Source: Erythrobacter sp. HKB08 (lineage in GTDB: Bacteria; Pseudomonadota; Alphaproteobacteria; Sphingomonadales; Sphingomonadaceae). From it: a stretch of 64,000 nucleotides of DNA. The stretch is taken from contig NZ_CP035310.1 in assembly GCF_004114695.1 (NCBI RefSeq), forward strand, positions 682,001 through 746,000, in the 5' to 3' direction. Below, in pieces: positions 34,831 through 43,530 of this stretch. The position numbers and the translations under genes were made by a program. The first letter of the stretch is position 1; each line of letters begins with the position of its first letter. Under the pieces are notes generated by a model, which saw only the letters and a list, made by a program, of their open reading frames with translations, had not been told where the DNA came from and searched no databases.

Positions 34831-35415
34831 ATGGCCGAACAGGACGATAAGGCGCCCGAGACGGCACCTGCGAAAGAGGCGGAGAAGAAGCCGCCGGCCA
34901 AGCCGGTGACCTATTCCAACCATGCAATCCATCTCGTTCGCACGGTGCAGAACAACACGCTCTCGCTTTCGCAGATGGCCGACAACAAGGCCTCGATCCT
35001 GATGGGCGCGACCTTCCTCGTCTTTTCCATCTCGGTCAGCCGCTCTTTGACGGGCGAGCTGCCGGTCTCGCTCGCGATCCTCGCGGTGTTCGCTTTCCTG
35101 AGTTCGCTATGCGCAGTGATGGCGGTGCTGCCTTCGACGAAATCGATCGAGCTGCCGGAAGACAAGCGCAACGAGCTGTTCTTCGGGCAATTCCACGAAC
35201 TCGACGAAGAGGAATGGAAAACCCGGGTCCTCGCGCAGATGGAAACCGACGAGAAGACTTTCCGGGCGATGCTGCGCGACATCTACCAGAACGGCCAGGT
35301 GCTGCAGAACAAGAAGTACAAGTACCTCGGCTATGCCTACCGCATTTTCATTACCGGGCTGGTGGTGACGGTGATCGTGTTCGGGATCGAGATGTCCCAG
35401 CAGTATTGGGGCTGA
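34831..35415 (+). CDS. Pycsar-effector-like (DUF5706) membrane protein
   Basis: A 194-residue membrane protein. A charged, Lys/Pro/Ala-rich N-terminus (1-28) precedes a helix ending in the hallmark SLSQMADNKASILMG (about 45-59), then TM segments at about 56-72, 79-102 and 172-187. The A-D-x-K-A-S motif followed by two helices is the signature of the DUF5706/PycTM family. In Pycsar anti-phage defence such proteins disrupt the membrane when activated by cCMP or cUMP. No pyrimidine cyclase or HD domain is adjacent, so it may instead be a housekeeping family member. It is divergent from acp-spt. Confidence 0.75.
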   Translation: MAEQDDKAPETAPAKEAEKKPPAKPVTYSNHAIHLVRTVQNNTLSLSQMADNKASILMGATFLVFSISVSRSLTGELPVSLAILAVFAFLSSLCAVMAVLPSTKSIELPEDKRNELFFGQFHELDEEEWKTRVLAQMETDEKTFRAMLRDIYQNGQVLQNKKYKYLGYAYRIFITGLVVTVIVFGIEMSQQYWG

Positions 35416-35422
35416 GCTCGCC

Positions 35423-35788
35423 TCAGTCGACCAGCTTGCGCACCGTCGTCATGAACGGGCCGATCGATACCGGCTTCGACAGATATTCGGTCGCCCCGGC
35501 ATCGCGGATCCGGTCCTCGTCGCCCTTGCCGGCATAGGCGGTCACCGCCAGCACCGGCACGTCCTTGAGCGACGCATCGCGGCGCATGGCCGAAATGAGG
35601 TCGAGGCCCGAGATATTGGGCAGCTGGATATCCATGATCGCCAGGTCGGGCGCAAAGGCGCGCGCGGCGTTGAGCGCCAGTTCGCCGTCGGCCACCGGCT
35701 CGACCTCGAAGCCGTTTGCCTTCAGCACGTCGCAGAACAATTTCCGGTTTAGGTCGTTGTCCTCGACAACGAGGATTCGCTTTGCCAC
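35423..35788 (-). CDS. divK: Single-domain response regulator DivK
   Basis: A 121-residue receiver-only protein. The acidic pocket and phospho-Asp are seen in VVEDNDLN and LAIMDIQLPNISGLDLI, the switch Thr in VTAYAGKGDE and the Lys in YLSKPVS. The sequence KRILVVEDNDLNRKLF through GDEDRIRDAG follows Caulobacter DivK closely. DivK controls the DivJ/PleC/DivL-CckA pathway that sets CtrA activity, and ctrA is also in this window. The start is GTG at 35788. Convergent with the DUF5706 gene, 7 bp apart. Confidence 0.92.
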   Translation of the reverse strand: MAKRILVVEDNDLNRKLFCDVLKANGFEVEPVADGELALNAARAFAPDLAIMDIQLPNISGLDLISAMRRDASLKDVPVLAVTAYAGKGDEDRIRDAGATEYLSKPVSIGPFMTTVRKLVD

Positions 35789-35851
35789 TAGGACCGCTCC
35801 GCTGATTTCGACCTTTGAACTCCATAGGCGCTTTATGACCGAGGCCGCCCG

Positions 35852-36142
35852 GTGACAATTACGCAGACCGGCAAATCCCCCGCGCTGACCCGCAGCGAGG
35901 CCGAAACGCTGGCGCTCGCCGCGCTCGGCTGGGTGCTGGGCGACGACCAGCGGGCGGAGCGCCTGCTGGCGCTGACCGGCCTCACGCCCGACCAGTTGCG
36001 CGAGCAATTGAACGATCCGGCGGTGCTGGCCGCCGTGCTCGATTTCCTCGCGCGCCACGAACCCGATTTGATGAAAGCGTCCGAAGCCCTCCAGGTTCAG
36101 CCGCAGGTGCTGGTTTCGGCGCAGGAGATACTTTCCCGATGA
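35852..36142 (+). CDS. DUF3572-family protein
   Basis: A 96-residue helical protein (ETLALAALGWVLGDD, then a LTGLTPDQLREQLNDPAVL segment). It is conserved in alphaproteobacteria next to divK, which matches its divergent position here. Function is unknown. The start codon is GTG at 35852, since no in-frame ATG is available. Its stop overlaps the start of the next gene by 4 nt. Confidence 0.82.
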   Translation: MTITQTGKSPALTRSEAETLALAALGWVLGDDQRAERLLALTGLTPDQLREQLNDPAVLAAVLDFLARHEPDLMKASEALQVQPQVLVSAQEILSR

Positions 36143-36780
36143 GCAAGCCGCTGGTCATTTCCGATTGCGACGAAGTGCTGCTGCACATGGTCGCGCCGTT
36201 CCGCGACTGGCTCGCCGAAACGCAGGGCGTCACGTTCCGCATGGAAGGTGCGAGCTTCGCCAATGCGCTGCGCTGGACCGAAAGCGGCGAGCCGCTTGCC
36301 GAGAAGGACATCTGGCGCATGCTCGGCGGTTTCTTCGATACCGAGATGCATCGCCAGAACCCGATCGCGGGCGCGGTCGCCGGGATCAACGAGCTCGCCA
36401 GCCACGCCAACGTCGTGATCCTCACCAACCTCAACGACGAGCGCCAGGCCAAGCGCACCGAGCAGCTGCTCGCGCACGGCATCGAGGCGCGCGTTTTCAC
36501 CAACCAGGGTCCGAAGGGCCCCGCGCTGTCGGCAATAATGGACGAATACGCGCCGAGCCGCGCGATCTTCATCGACGACTTGCCGCAGCATCACGAATCC
36601 GCCGCCGAGACGGTCCCGCATCTCACCCGCCTGCACCTGTGCGGCGAACCGATGCTGGCGCCGCATATCGATTGCGCGCATGAGGCGGGCCATGCCCATG
36701 CGCGGATCGACACGTGGGAGCATGCCCTGCCCTGGATGCTCGACGTGCTCGACGGCAAACACGACAAGAAGGACAAGTAA
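36139..36780 (+). CDS. HAD-superfamily hydrolase
   Basis: A 213-residue haloacid dehalogenase-type protein. HAD motif I is SDCDEVLL (residues 8-15), motif II is ILTNLND and motif IV is IFIDDLPQH. The nucleophile Asp is followed by Cys-Asp rather than the usual x-D-G, but the acidic second residue is retained. The C-terminus is Lys/Asp-rich. It lies within a run of tightly overlapping genes (DUF3572-HAD-RidA-GDPD-FemAB). The substrate is unknown. Confidence 0.85.
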   Translation: MSKPLVISDCDEVLLHMVAPFRDWLAETQGVTFRMEGASFANALRWTESGEPLAEKDIWRMLGGFFDTEMHRQNPIAGAVAGINELASHANVVILTNLNDERQAKRTEQLLAHGIEARVFTNQGPKGPALSAIMDEYAPSRAIFIDDLPQHHESAAETVPHLTRLHLCGEPMLAPHIDCAHEAGHAHARIDTWEHALPWMLDVLDGKHDKKDK

Positions 36781-37241
36781 TGAGCATTGATGCACGCCTC
36801 GAAGAACTCGGGATCACCCTGCCGGAAGCGGCCGCGCCGGTCGCCAGCTACGTGCCGGTCGTGGTCGAGGGCGGTTTCGCCTATCTGTCCGGCCAGCTCC
36901 CCTTCGTCGACGGCAAGCTCGTCACCGGGCGGCTGGGCGAGGACGTATCGCTCGAAGACGGCACGCAGGCCGCGCGTGCCTGCGGCCTGATGATCCTCGC
37001 GCAACTGCGCAATGCGGGCATCTCGCTCGACCGGGTGAAGCGCATCGTGAAGCTCGGCGCTTTCGTCAGCTCGACTGCCGATTTCACCGACCAGCCCAAG
37101 GTCGCCAATGGCGCATCGGAACTGATGTTCGAGGTCTTCGGCGACATCGGCCGCCACGCGCGCAGCGCGGTCGGCGTTCCGGTCCTGCCGCTGGGTGCGG
37201 CAGTCGAGGTGGATGCGATCATTGCTATCGAAGGCGCTTGA
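36780..37241 (+). CDS. RidA-family protein
   Basis: A 153-residue member of the YjgF/YER057c/RidA family, which hydrolyses reactive enamine/imine intermediates made by PLP enzymes. It has the GGFAYLSGQLPF strand, the conserved Arg in ARSAVGVPVLP and the final VEVDAIIAIEG. The start (A of ATG) is the last base of the preceding TAA stop. It is longer than E. coli RidA, as in the alphaproteobacterial subgroup. Confidence 0.9.
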   Translation: MSIDARLEELGITLPEAAAPVASYVPVVVEGGFAYLSGQLPFVDGKLVTGRLGEDVSLEDGTQAARACGLMILAQLRNAGISLDRVKRIVKLGAFVSSTADFTDQPKVANGASELMFEVFGDIGRHARSAVGVPVLPLGAAVEVDAIIAIEGA

Positions 37242-37986
37242 CGACTGGCGCTCGCCGCCGCCGCGCGCGGCCCGGGTCAAGTGGCTCGGCGAGTGGGACT
37301 ATGCGCATCGCGGGCTGCATGCCTCGGGCACGCCGGAAAATTCGCCCTCGGCCTTTGCCGATGCGATTGCGGCGGGCATGGGCATCGAGCTCGACGTCCA
37401 GCGCACCGGCGATGGCGAGGCACTGGTCTTCCATGACTGGGAGCTCGACCGGCTGACCGACGCGAAGGGCGCGGTGCTCGATATCCCGCTCGCCAGGCTG
37501 GAAACGATCGCGCTGTCGGGTTCCTCCGACAACATCCCGAGCCTCGACCGCGTCCTCACCCAGATCGCGGGCAGGGTGCCGGTGCTGATCGAAATCAAGT
37601 CCAAGCGCGACAAGGGGGTGCGCCCGCTGTGCCTTGCGGTGCGCCGCGCGCTCGAGGGGTATCGCGGCCATCATGCGGTGATGAGCTTCGACCCGCGCGT
37701 CTCGCGCTGGTTCGCGGTGCATTCGCCGCGCACGGTGCGCGGGCTGGTGGTGACCGAAGAGAACGAGAAGGGCTGGCGCGGCGACTGGCGGCGGCGCTTC
37801 TCGCTGTGGCACGCACGCCCCGATTTCCTCGCCTACGACGTGCGCGACTTGCCGAGCAAGTTTGCCGCCAGCCAGCGGGCGAGGGGGCTTCCGGTGCTCA
37901 CCTGGACGGTGCGCTCGCCGGACTTACGCGAAGTCGCGCTCGCTTATGCCGACGCGCCGATTGCCGAGGGCGACGGCATCGAATGA
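37213..37986 (+). CDS. Glycerophosphodiester phosphodiesterase family protein
   Basis: A 257-residue GDPD TIM-barrel enzyme. The catalytic region is AHRGLHASGTPENSPSAF followed by GIELDVQRTGDG and VFHDWELDRLT, with the expected His, Arg, Glu and Asp residues. It cleaves deacylated phospholipids to glycerol-3-phosphate. No signal peptide is present, so it is cytoplasmic. The ATG at 37213 overlaps ridA by 29 nt. The end overlaps the next gene by 4 nt. Confidence 0.9.
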   Translation: MRSLLSKALDDWRSPPPRAARVKWLGEWDYAHRGLHASGTPENSPSAFADAIAAGMGIELDVQRTGDGEALVFHDWELDRLTDAKGAVLDIPLARLETIALSGSSDNIPSLDRVLTQIAGRVPVLIEIKSKRDKGVRPLCLAVRRALEGYRGHHAVMSFDPRVSRWFAVHSPRTVRGLVVTEENEKGWRGDWRRRFSLWHARPDFLAYDVRDLPSKFAASQRARGLPVLTWTVRSPDLREVALAYADAPIAEGDGIE

Positions 37987-39116
37987 GCGAAGAGCCCGTC
38001 ATCGCGAAAGTCGCCGGCTCGGTCGGCGCGCTCGCGCGTGACGAATGGGATGCGCTGGCGGGTGGCAATCCGTTCATGTCCCATGATTTCCTCACTGTGC
38101 TCGAGGATTCGGGAAGCGTGGGCGCGAGGACGGGCTGGCAGCCCGCGCCAATCGTCATCGAAGGCGCGGACGGGAAACTCTCCGCCGCATTGCCTGCCTA
38201 TCTCAAGGGGCACAGCCAGGGCGAATACGTGTTCGACCACGCCTGGGCCGATGCCTATGAGCGCGCCGGGGGCCAATATTATCCCAAGCTCCAGATCGCC
38301 GCGCCTTTCACCCCTGCGACCGGTCCGCGGCTGCTCTTGCAGGACGAAGCGCTTGCCGCACCGCTGCTGAATGCCGCAGCGCAATTATGCCTCCAGAACG
38401 GTTTCTCCTCGGCTCATGCGACTTTCATCGAGCCGGGGCAGTGCGAATTGTTCGAGAAGGCAGGCTGGATGCTGCGCAGCGATATCCAGTTCCACTGGAG
38501 CAATCGCGGCTACGAAAGTTTCGACGATTTCCTCGCCGCGCTCGCATCGCGCAAGCGCAAAGCGATCCGCAAGGAACGCGCCGGTGCGCAGGAAGGCGTC
38601 GAGATCAGGCGCCTGTCGGGTCACGAGATCAGGCCAGAGCACTGGGACGCCTTCTGGCTGTTCTACCAGGACACCGGCGCGCGCAAATGGGGGCGGCCTT
38701 ACCTGACGCGCGAGGCCTTCGACCTGCTGGGCGAGCGGATGGGCGAGAAGCTGTTACTGGTGCTCGCCTATGAGGATGGCGCGCCGATTGCCGGAGCGCT
38801 CAATTTCATCGGGCCGGATGCGCTCTACGGCCGGTACTGGGGCTGCAGCCGCGACAAGCGCTTCCTGCATTTCGAGCTGTGCTACTACCAGGCGATCGAT
38901 GCCGCGATCGAACGCGGGCTGTTGCGGGTGGAAGCGGGCGCGCAAGGCGGGCACAAGCTGGCTCGCGGTTACGAACCGGTCGAGACTTTCTCGGCGCACT
39001 GGATCGCCGATCCCGGCTTTGCCGAAGCGGTCGCCGATTTCCTCGAACGCGAGCGGGCGGGCGTCGCGCTCGACCAGAATTACCTGAGCGCCAAGACGCC
39101 CTTCAGGAAATCCTAG
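37983..39116 (+). CDS. FemAB/GNAT-like acyltransferase (PF04339-type)
   Basis: A 377-residue protein of the peptidoglycan-biosynthesis/GNAT group. The central RKRKAIRKERAGAQ and the C-terminal GCSRDKRFLHFELCYYQAID and EAGAQGGHKLARGYEP motifs are typical. Such proteins transfer aminoacyl or acyl groups, but the reaction is unknown. The ATG at 37983 overlaps the GDPD stop by 4 nt (ATGA). The stop is shared in antiparallel with the Sel1 gene (4-bp overlap). Confidence 0.88.
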   Translation: MSEEPVIAKVAGSVGALARDEWDALAGGNPFMSHDFLTVLEDSGSVGARTGWQPAPIVIEGADGKLSAALPAYLKGHSQGEYVFDHAWADAYERAGGQYYPKLQIAAPFTPATGPRLLLQDEALAAPLLNAAAQLCLQNGFSSAHATFIEPGQCELFEKAGWMLRSDIQFHWSNRGYESFDDFLAALASRKRKAIRKERAGAQEGVEIRRLSGHEIRPEHWDAFWLFYQDTGARKWGRPYLTREAFDLLGERMGEKLLLVLAYEDGAPIAGALNFIGPDALYGRYWGCSRDKRFLHFELCYYQAIDAAIERGLLRVEAGAQGGHKLARGYEPVETFSAHWIADPGFAEAVADFLERERAGVALDQNYLSAKTPFRKS

Positions 39117-39442
39117 GCAGCCTTGCGCGCATCGTCGGCGAGCCACTGGCGCGCACGGCGCTGGGCTTCGGCGATTTCGCGGGCGGTCATTTCGTCCGAC
39201 ACGTCTGCACGGCACCAGGCGGCTTCCTCATGACCCTTGGAAGCGGCGAGGTTGAACCAGCGGTGCGCTTCGATCAGGTCGCACGGCGCGCCGTGGCTGC
39301 CGGTCGAGTAAGCGACGCCGAGGTCGAACAGAGCGGTCACATCGCCATTGCTTGCAGCCGCGAGGCATTTCGCCACCAGCATGTCGCCGGCGATGGTATC
39401 GGCTTCGACGGGCTTGCCGCCTTCGATCGGAGTGAGTTTCAT
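39113..39442 (-). CDS. Sel1-repeat-like small protein
   Basis: A 109-residue alpha-helical protein with a degenerate tandem Sel1/TPR unit (DVTALFDLGVAYSTG, then DLIEAHRWFNLAASKGHEEA). No signal peptide is seen. Sel1 proteins mediate protein-protein contacts. The partner is unknown. It is transcribed away from dksA. Confidence 0.82.
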   Translation of the reverse strand: MKLTPIEGGKPVEADTIAGDMLVAKCLAAASNGDVTALFDLGVAYSTGSHGAPCDLIEAHRWFNLAASKGHEEAAWCRADVSDEMTAREIAEAQRRARQWLADDARKAA

Positions 39443-39612
39443 TTCCTGGTCCCCCGTTTCGCGGCAGCCCCCTGCTACCGCTTGAAACGGGTTTTCTTCG
39501 GAACATGGTCAATAATTGGTTAACGCCGCGCCCAAAAACCTTGTTCTTGCTGCCCGGCGGTTCGGCAAAGCTTCATATTTGCCGGTCTATGAAACCCATT
39601 ACAGATTGCGCC

Positions 39613-39641
39613 TTGTGCGCATGGGGAGGCGCTTCTATAGG
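39613..39641 (+). promoter_or_regulatory. Candidate promoter of dksA
   Basis: TTGTGC, 17 bases, TATAGG in the 288-bp gap upstream of dksA. The predicted transcript starts roughly 80 bases before the ATG. The rest of the gap (39443-39729) holds no gene or strong hairpin that I can see. Confidence 0.35.
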
Positions 39642-39729
39642 CGCGCCACGGGTAGCGGCCAACGGACCGGAAAAAATTCGGACGGACTGGTTCACACAAT
39701 GACTGAACTAAGCGGGTTTCGAGGATTTC

Positions 39730-40188
39730 ATGGCAAGCGCGGCATCTAACGATGCAGATATCCTGAAGAGAATTAAGGCTTCTTTCGAGCCTGACTACGT
39801 CCCTTCCGACGACGAAGAATACATGAGCGACAAGCAGCTGGATTACTTCCGCATGCTGCTGATCGAATGGAAGCGCTCGATTCATTCGGCATCGACCGCG
39901 ACGCTCCAGTCGCTGCAGGACGGTCCGATCCGCGAACCCGATCTCAACGATCGCGCGTCGAGCGAGACCGACTGGGGCATCGAACTGCGCACCCGCGACC
40001 GGCAGCGCAAGCTCATTTCCAAGATCGATTCCGCGCTTCGCCGCATCGACCAGGGCGAATATGGTTACTGCGAAGTGACCGGCGATCCGATCGGCCTGCG
40101 CCGACTCATCGCGCGTCCCGTCGCAACCATGACGGTCGAGGCACAGGAAGCGCACGAACGGCGCGAAAAAATCTCTCGCGACGATTGA
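39730..40188 (+). CDS. dksA: RNA polymerase-binding transcription factor DksA
   Basis: A 152-residue regulator that inserts into the RNA polymerase secondary channel and acts with ppGpp. The coiled coil with acidic tip is followed by the zinc-finger-like segment YGYCEVTGDPIGLRRLIARP. Only the first of the four classical cysteines remains, a variant known from alphaproteobacterial DksA that does not need zinc. It stands alone after a 288-bp gap that probably carries its promoter. Confidence 0.93.
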   Translation: MASAASNDADILKRIKASFEPDYVPSDDEEYMSDKQLDYFRMLLIEWKRSIHSASTATLQSLQDGPIREPDLNDRASSETDWGIELRTRDRQRKLISKIDSALRRIDQGEYGYCEVTGDPIGLRRLIARPVATMTVEAQEAHERREKISRDD

Positions 40189-40325
40189 TTTCAATAGTTT
40201 AGCTGCCTGCGGGCGCGCGAAATTTTTGAAATCCTTTATGCTTCGATAACCAATCGGACTGTATCAGGCGGGGCACGCCGAATGAGCGTGCAAAACGGCA
40301 ACCCTGACGAGAGGCCCCGCATCGA

Positions 40326-40703
40326 ATGTCCGCAATCGACACACGCCATATCTCGCGTGACAGCCTGTTCCTTTTCGCCGAGGTCAAGCTCGACGGAACG
40401 GAGACGGGAGAGCGTGTAAAAGTGCGCAATCTGTCGGCGGCCGGCATGATGGCCGAAGGTGGGCCCAAGGTTCAGCGCGGCGCGAGCATTGCGGTCAAGC
40501 TGCGCAATATCGGCTGGGTCGATGGTTCGGTTGCCTGGGTGCAGGACAATCGCTTCGGCATCGCATTCGCCGAAGAGATCGATCCGCGCCTTGCGCGTCA
40601 GGCGGAGACCAGCGCGTCGTTCGAAACGCCGCGCTATGCCAAGCCCTCTTCTCTTCTGCCGCCCGGCTCGGTTTCGGACCCGAGGCGCCTGCGCAAGGTG
40701 TGA
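40326..40703 (+). CDS. PilZ-domain protein
   Basis: A 125-residue protein with a PilZ-type beta barrel (VKVRNLSAAGMMAEGG near residues 31-46, GSVAWVQDNRFGIAF near 67-81). The c-di-GMP motif RxxxR is seen only partly, near HISRDS, and the D/NxSxxG motif reads NLSAAG. Binding of c-di-GMP is plausible but unproven. It is one of the small PilZ proteins frequent in sphingomonads. Confidence 0.85.
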   Translation: MSAIDTRHISRDSLFLFAEVKLDGTETGERVKVRNLSAAGMMAEGGPKVQRGASIAVKLRNIGWVDGSVAWVQDNRFGIAFAEEIDPRLARQAETSASFETPRYAKPSSLLPPGSVSDPRRLRKV

Positions 40704-40780
40704 CGCGGTCCGGCCTCGCCGGAGCTTCTTTTCGAAAATACGCGCTGACCCGGACGGGCTGACTTGCTATCGCGCAGCCG

Positions 40781-42253
40781 ATGCATTTCGCGCGCGCCCT
40801 CGTTCTTGCCGTCGCAGGCTTCGCAGCGCTCTCCTCCTGTTCGTGGGTCGAGGGTGAGGACGATGCCGATATCGCGCTGATCGGCGAGGCGGGCGAAGTC
40901 GAATATACCGGTCTGCGCTTGTCGCCCGCCGGGCAGCTGCTCAAGCAGGCGACTGCCGAGGGGCTGGTTGCCTTCGATGCGAATGGCGATGTCGTCCCGG
41001 CGGTCGCCGAACGCTGGATCGTGACCGACGACGGGCTGTCCTACATCTTCCGCCTGCGCGATTCGAACTGGCCCGACGGCGCACCGCTATCGGCAGAAGG
41101 CGTGGCGAGCCGCTTGCGCCAGACGATCGAGCGGCTGCAGGGCACGTCGCTCGGCTACGACCTCGCAGTGATCGACGATATCCGTGCGATGGCAGGCAGG
41201 GTGATCGAGATCCGCCTCGAATATCCATCGCCCGAATTCATGCGCCTGCTCGCCCAGCCCGAGCTCGGCCTGATGCAGGGCGAGGCGGGGCTGGGGCCTA
41301 TGCGCGCGCAGGGCGAGGAAGGCACCTACGTCCTCCAGGCCGTGCCGCCCGAAGAGCGCGGCCTGCCAATGATCGAAGAATGGGAAGAAACCGTCCGCCC
41401 GGTGACTTTCGCCGTGCTGCCGGCGGACGAAGCCATTGCCGGTTTCGACGATGGCGCTTTCGACGTCGTGCTCAATGGCCGGCTGCAGGACCTGCTGCTG
41501 GTCGACACCGGCCCGCTTTCGCGCGGGACGATCCGGATCGACCCGGTCGCCGGGCTGTTCGGCCTTTCCGTCACCCGCCCCACCGGGCTGCTGTCCGAGC
41601 CGCTGCAACGCGAAGCCGTCGCCATGGCGATCGACCGTGCCAGCATCGGACAGGCATTCAACATCGGCGGCTGGGCGCCCTCCACGCGGATCGTGCCCGA
41701 GCTCGGCGATCTTGCGGACGGTCCGCTGCCCGAACGCTGGGCCGGTCTCACCATCGACCAGCGCCGCGCAGAGGCCGCGCGCCGCATCGCGCTGTGGCAA
41801 TCGGCGAGCGGCGAGCCGGCGCGCATCACCGTATTCCTGCCGCAGGGGCCGGGGTCCGACAGGCTCTTCACCGCGCTGGCGAGCGATCTTGATGCGGTCG
41901 GCGTCTCGCTCGCACGGGTCGAGAATGTCGCCAATGCGCAGCTCGTGCTGCTCGACCGGGTGGCGCGCTACCGCGACCGGCGCTGGTTCCTCAACCAGTT
42001 CAATTGCCGCGTTCGCCGGATCGGCTGCTCGCGCGAGACCGACCTGCTCGTCGCTGCGTCCCTGCGCGCAGAAACGGGTGCGGAACGCCAGCGCCTGCAG
42101 ATCGAGGCGGAAAGCATCCTGCTCGACGAAAACCTCTACATCCCGCTCGGCCCGCCGATCCGCTGGTCGCTCGTACGCGGCGGGGTCGACGCCTTCGAGC
42201 CGAGCCCCTCGGGGCTGCATCCCTTGTTTCCCTTCGCGCGCCGTCCCATCTAG
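40781..42253 (+). CDS. ABC transporter family-5 solute-binding lipoprotein
   Basis: A 490-residue extracytoplasmic peptide-binding-type protein. A signal peptide with lipobox LSSC (Cys at about residue 20) points to lipoprotein anchoring. The family-5 features are seen in GLVAFDANGDVVPAVAERW and YIFRLRDSNWPDGAPL. No permease or ATPase gene is adjacent, which is unusual for this class. It could work with a distant transporter or be a signalling protein. Confidence 0.87.
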   Translation: MHFARALVLAVAGFAALSSCSWVEGEDDADIALIGEAGEVEYTGLRLSPAGQLLKQATAEGLVAFDANGDVVPAVAERWIVTDDGLSYIFRLRDSNWPDGAPLSAEGVASRLRQTIERLQGTSLGYDLAVIDDIRAMAGRVIEIRLEYPSPEFMRLLAQPELGLMQGEAGLGPMRAQGEEGTYVLQAVPPEERGLPMIEEWEETVRPVTFAVLPADEAIAGFDDGAFDVVLNGRLQDLLLVDTGPLSRGTIRIDPVAGLFGLSVTRPTGLLSEPLQREAVAMAIDRASIGQAFNIGGWAPSTRIVPELGDLADGPLPERWAGLTIDQRRAEAARRIALWQSASGEPARITVFLPQGPGSDRLFTALASDLDAVGVSLARVENVANAQLVLLDRVARYRDRRWFLNQFNCRVRRIGCSRETDLLVAASLRAETGAERQRLQIEAESILLDENLYIPLGPPIRWSLVRGGVDAFEPSPSGLHPLFPFARRPI

Positions 42254-42273
42254 GTTCCAGTCAGGAGGAATGA

Positions 42274-42690
42274 ATGGCAGGAATCGATCGTCCGGAAATC
42301 GTCGGCCTCGAATTGCCGACCGGGACCGACCCCGTGTCGGTGCGCAAGCGTATCGAGGCGATGGAAATGCTGCTCGAACGCAGCTTCCGCATTCCCGGCA
42401 TCAATTACCCGATCGGCCTCGACGCGCTGGTCGGCCTCGTCCCTGTGCTCGGCGATATCGTGACGACCGCGATGGGCGCCTACATCGTGTGGGAAGCGCG
42501 CAACCTGAACATGCCGCGCTGGAAAATCTGGCGCATGATCGGCAATGTCGGCATCGACGCCGCGCTCGGCGCAGTCCCGGTGGTAGGCGATGCGGCCGAC
42601 ATCCTGTTCCGCTCGAACACGCGCAACCTGCGCATCGTGAAGAAGCACCTCGACAAGAATTTCCCGTCGAGCCGCATTATCGAAGGCTGA
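42274..42690 (+). CDS. DUF4112-family membrane protein
   Basis: A 138-residue protein with two hydrophobic stretches (LDALVGLVPVLGDIVTTAMGAY and the glycine/alanine-rich NVGIDAALGAVPVVGDAADI). These repeats are the DUF4112 hallmark. Function is unknown. An AGGAGGAA Shine-Dalgarno precedes the start 20 bp after the lipoprotein gene, so it is probably co-transcribed with it. Confidence 0.85.
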   Translation: MAGIDRPEIVGLELPTGTDPVSVRKRIEAMEMLLERSFRIPGINYPIGLDALVGLVPVLGDIVTTAMGAYIVWEARNLNMPRWKIWRMIGNVGIDAALGAVPVVGDAADILFRSNTRNLRIVKKHLDKNFPSSRIIEG

Positions 42691-42738
42691 GGCCAAGATA
42701 GTTTCACCCGAGACGACTTCGCGCTAGGGCCTGCGGTC

Positions 42739-43530
42739 ATGGCGAAGGACGTTACCTACTCATCCTATCTCGATCTCGAGCGCATCCTCGGCGCGCAGCA
42801 TCCTTCCTCGGATGCGCATGACGAGATGCTGTTCATCATCGTCCACCAGGCGAGCGAGCTGTGGCTCAAGCTGTGCCTGCACGAGCTGACCGAGGCCCGC
42901 GCGCATATCATGGACGACCGGCTGCGGCCGGCCTTCAAGATGCTCGCCCGCGTGGCGCGTGCGCAGGGGCAGCTGATTCAGAGCTGGGACGTGCTGAGCA
43001 CCATGACGCCGCACGACTATTCGACCATCCGCCCGCACCTCGGCGGGTCTAGCGGCTTCCAGAGCGCGCAGTACCGGATGATGGAATTCCTCCTCGGTGG
43101 CCGAAAGCCGAACATGATCACCATGCACGAGGCGACGCCCGATGTGGCCGAGGCCCTGCGCGAGGAACTGACGCGGCCGAGCATCTATCACGAAACGATC
43201 AAGCTGCTTGCGCGCCGCGGTTTCGACATTCCCGCCGAAGTGCTGGACCGCCCGGTCGACGCGCCCTGGACCCACTCGCCGCAAGTCGAGGCGGCGTGGG
43301 CGAAGATCTACCAGGACCCGAAGGAGCACTGGGATCTCTACGAGTTGGCGGAAAAGCTGGTCGATCTGGAATACCACTTCCAGCGCTGGCGCTTCGGGCA
43401 CCTGAAGACAGTCGAGCGGATCATCGGCTTCAAGACCGGCACCGGCGGAACGCCCGGCGTGCCTTATCTCGAAGGCGTGCTCAAAGCGGCCTTCTTCCCC
43501 GAACTGCTCAGCGTGCGGACCGCGCTCTGA
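42739..43530 (+). CDS. kynA: Tryptophan 2,3-dioxygenase
   Basis: A 263-residue heme enzyme opening the indole ring of tryptophan to N-formylkynurenine. The N-terminal MLFIIVHQASELWLKLCLHE is the family signature, and the C-terminal TGGTPGVPYLEG loop is present. It is the first gene of kynA-kynB-kynU with 1- and 4-nt overlaps, so the pathway is translated as a unit. Confidence 0.96.
   Translation: MAKDVTYSSYLDLERILGAQHPSSDAHDEMLFIIVHQASELWLKLCLHELTEARAHIMDDRLRPAFKMLARVARAQGQLIQSWDVLSTMTPHDYSTIRPHLGGSSGFQSAQYRMMEFLLGGRKPNMITMHEATPDVAEALREELTRPSIYHETIKLLARRGFDIPAEVLDRPVDAPWTHSPQVEAAWAKIYQDPKEHWDLYELAEKLVDLEYHFQRWRFGHLKTVERIIGFKTGTGGTPGVPYLEGVLKAAFFPELLSVRTAL

Noticed and set aside
34831-35788. 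Complete Pycsar defence system
   Set aside because: Only an effector-like gene is present; no cyclase or accessory gene lies nearby, so a full system cannot be claimed.
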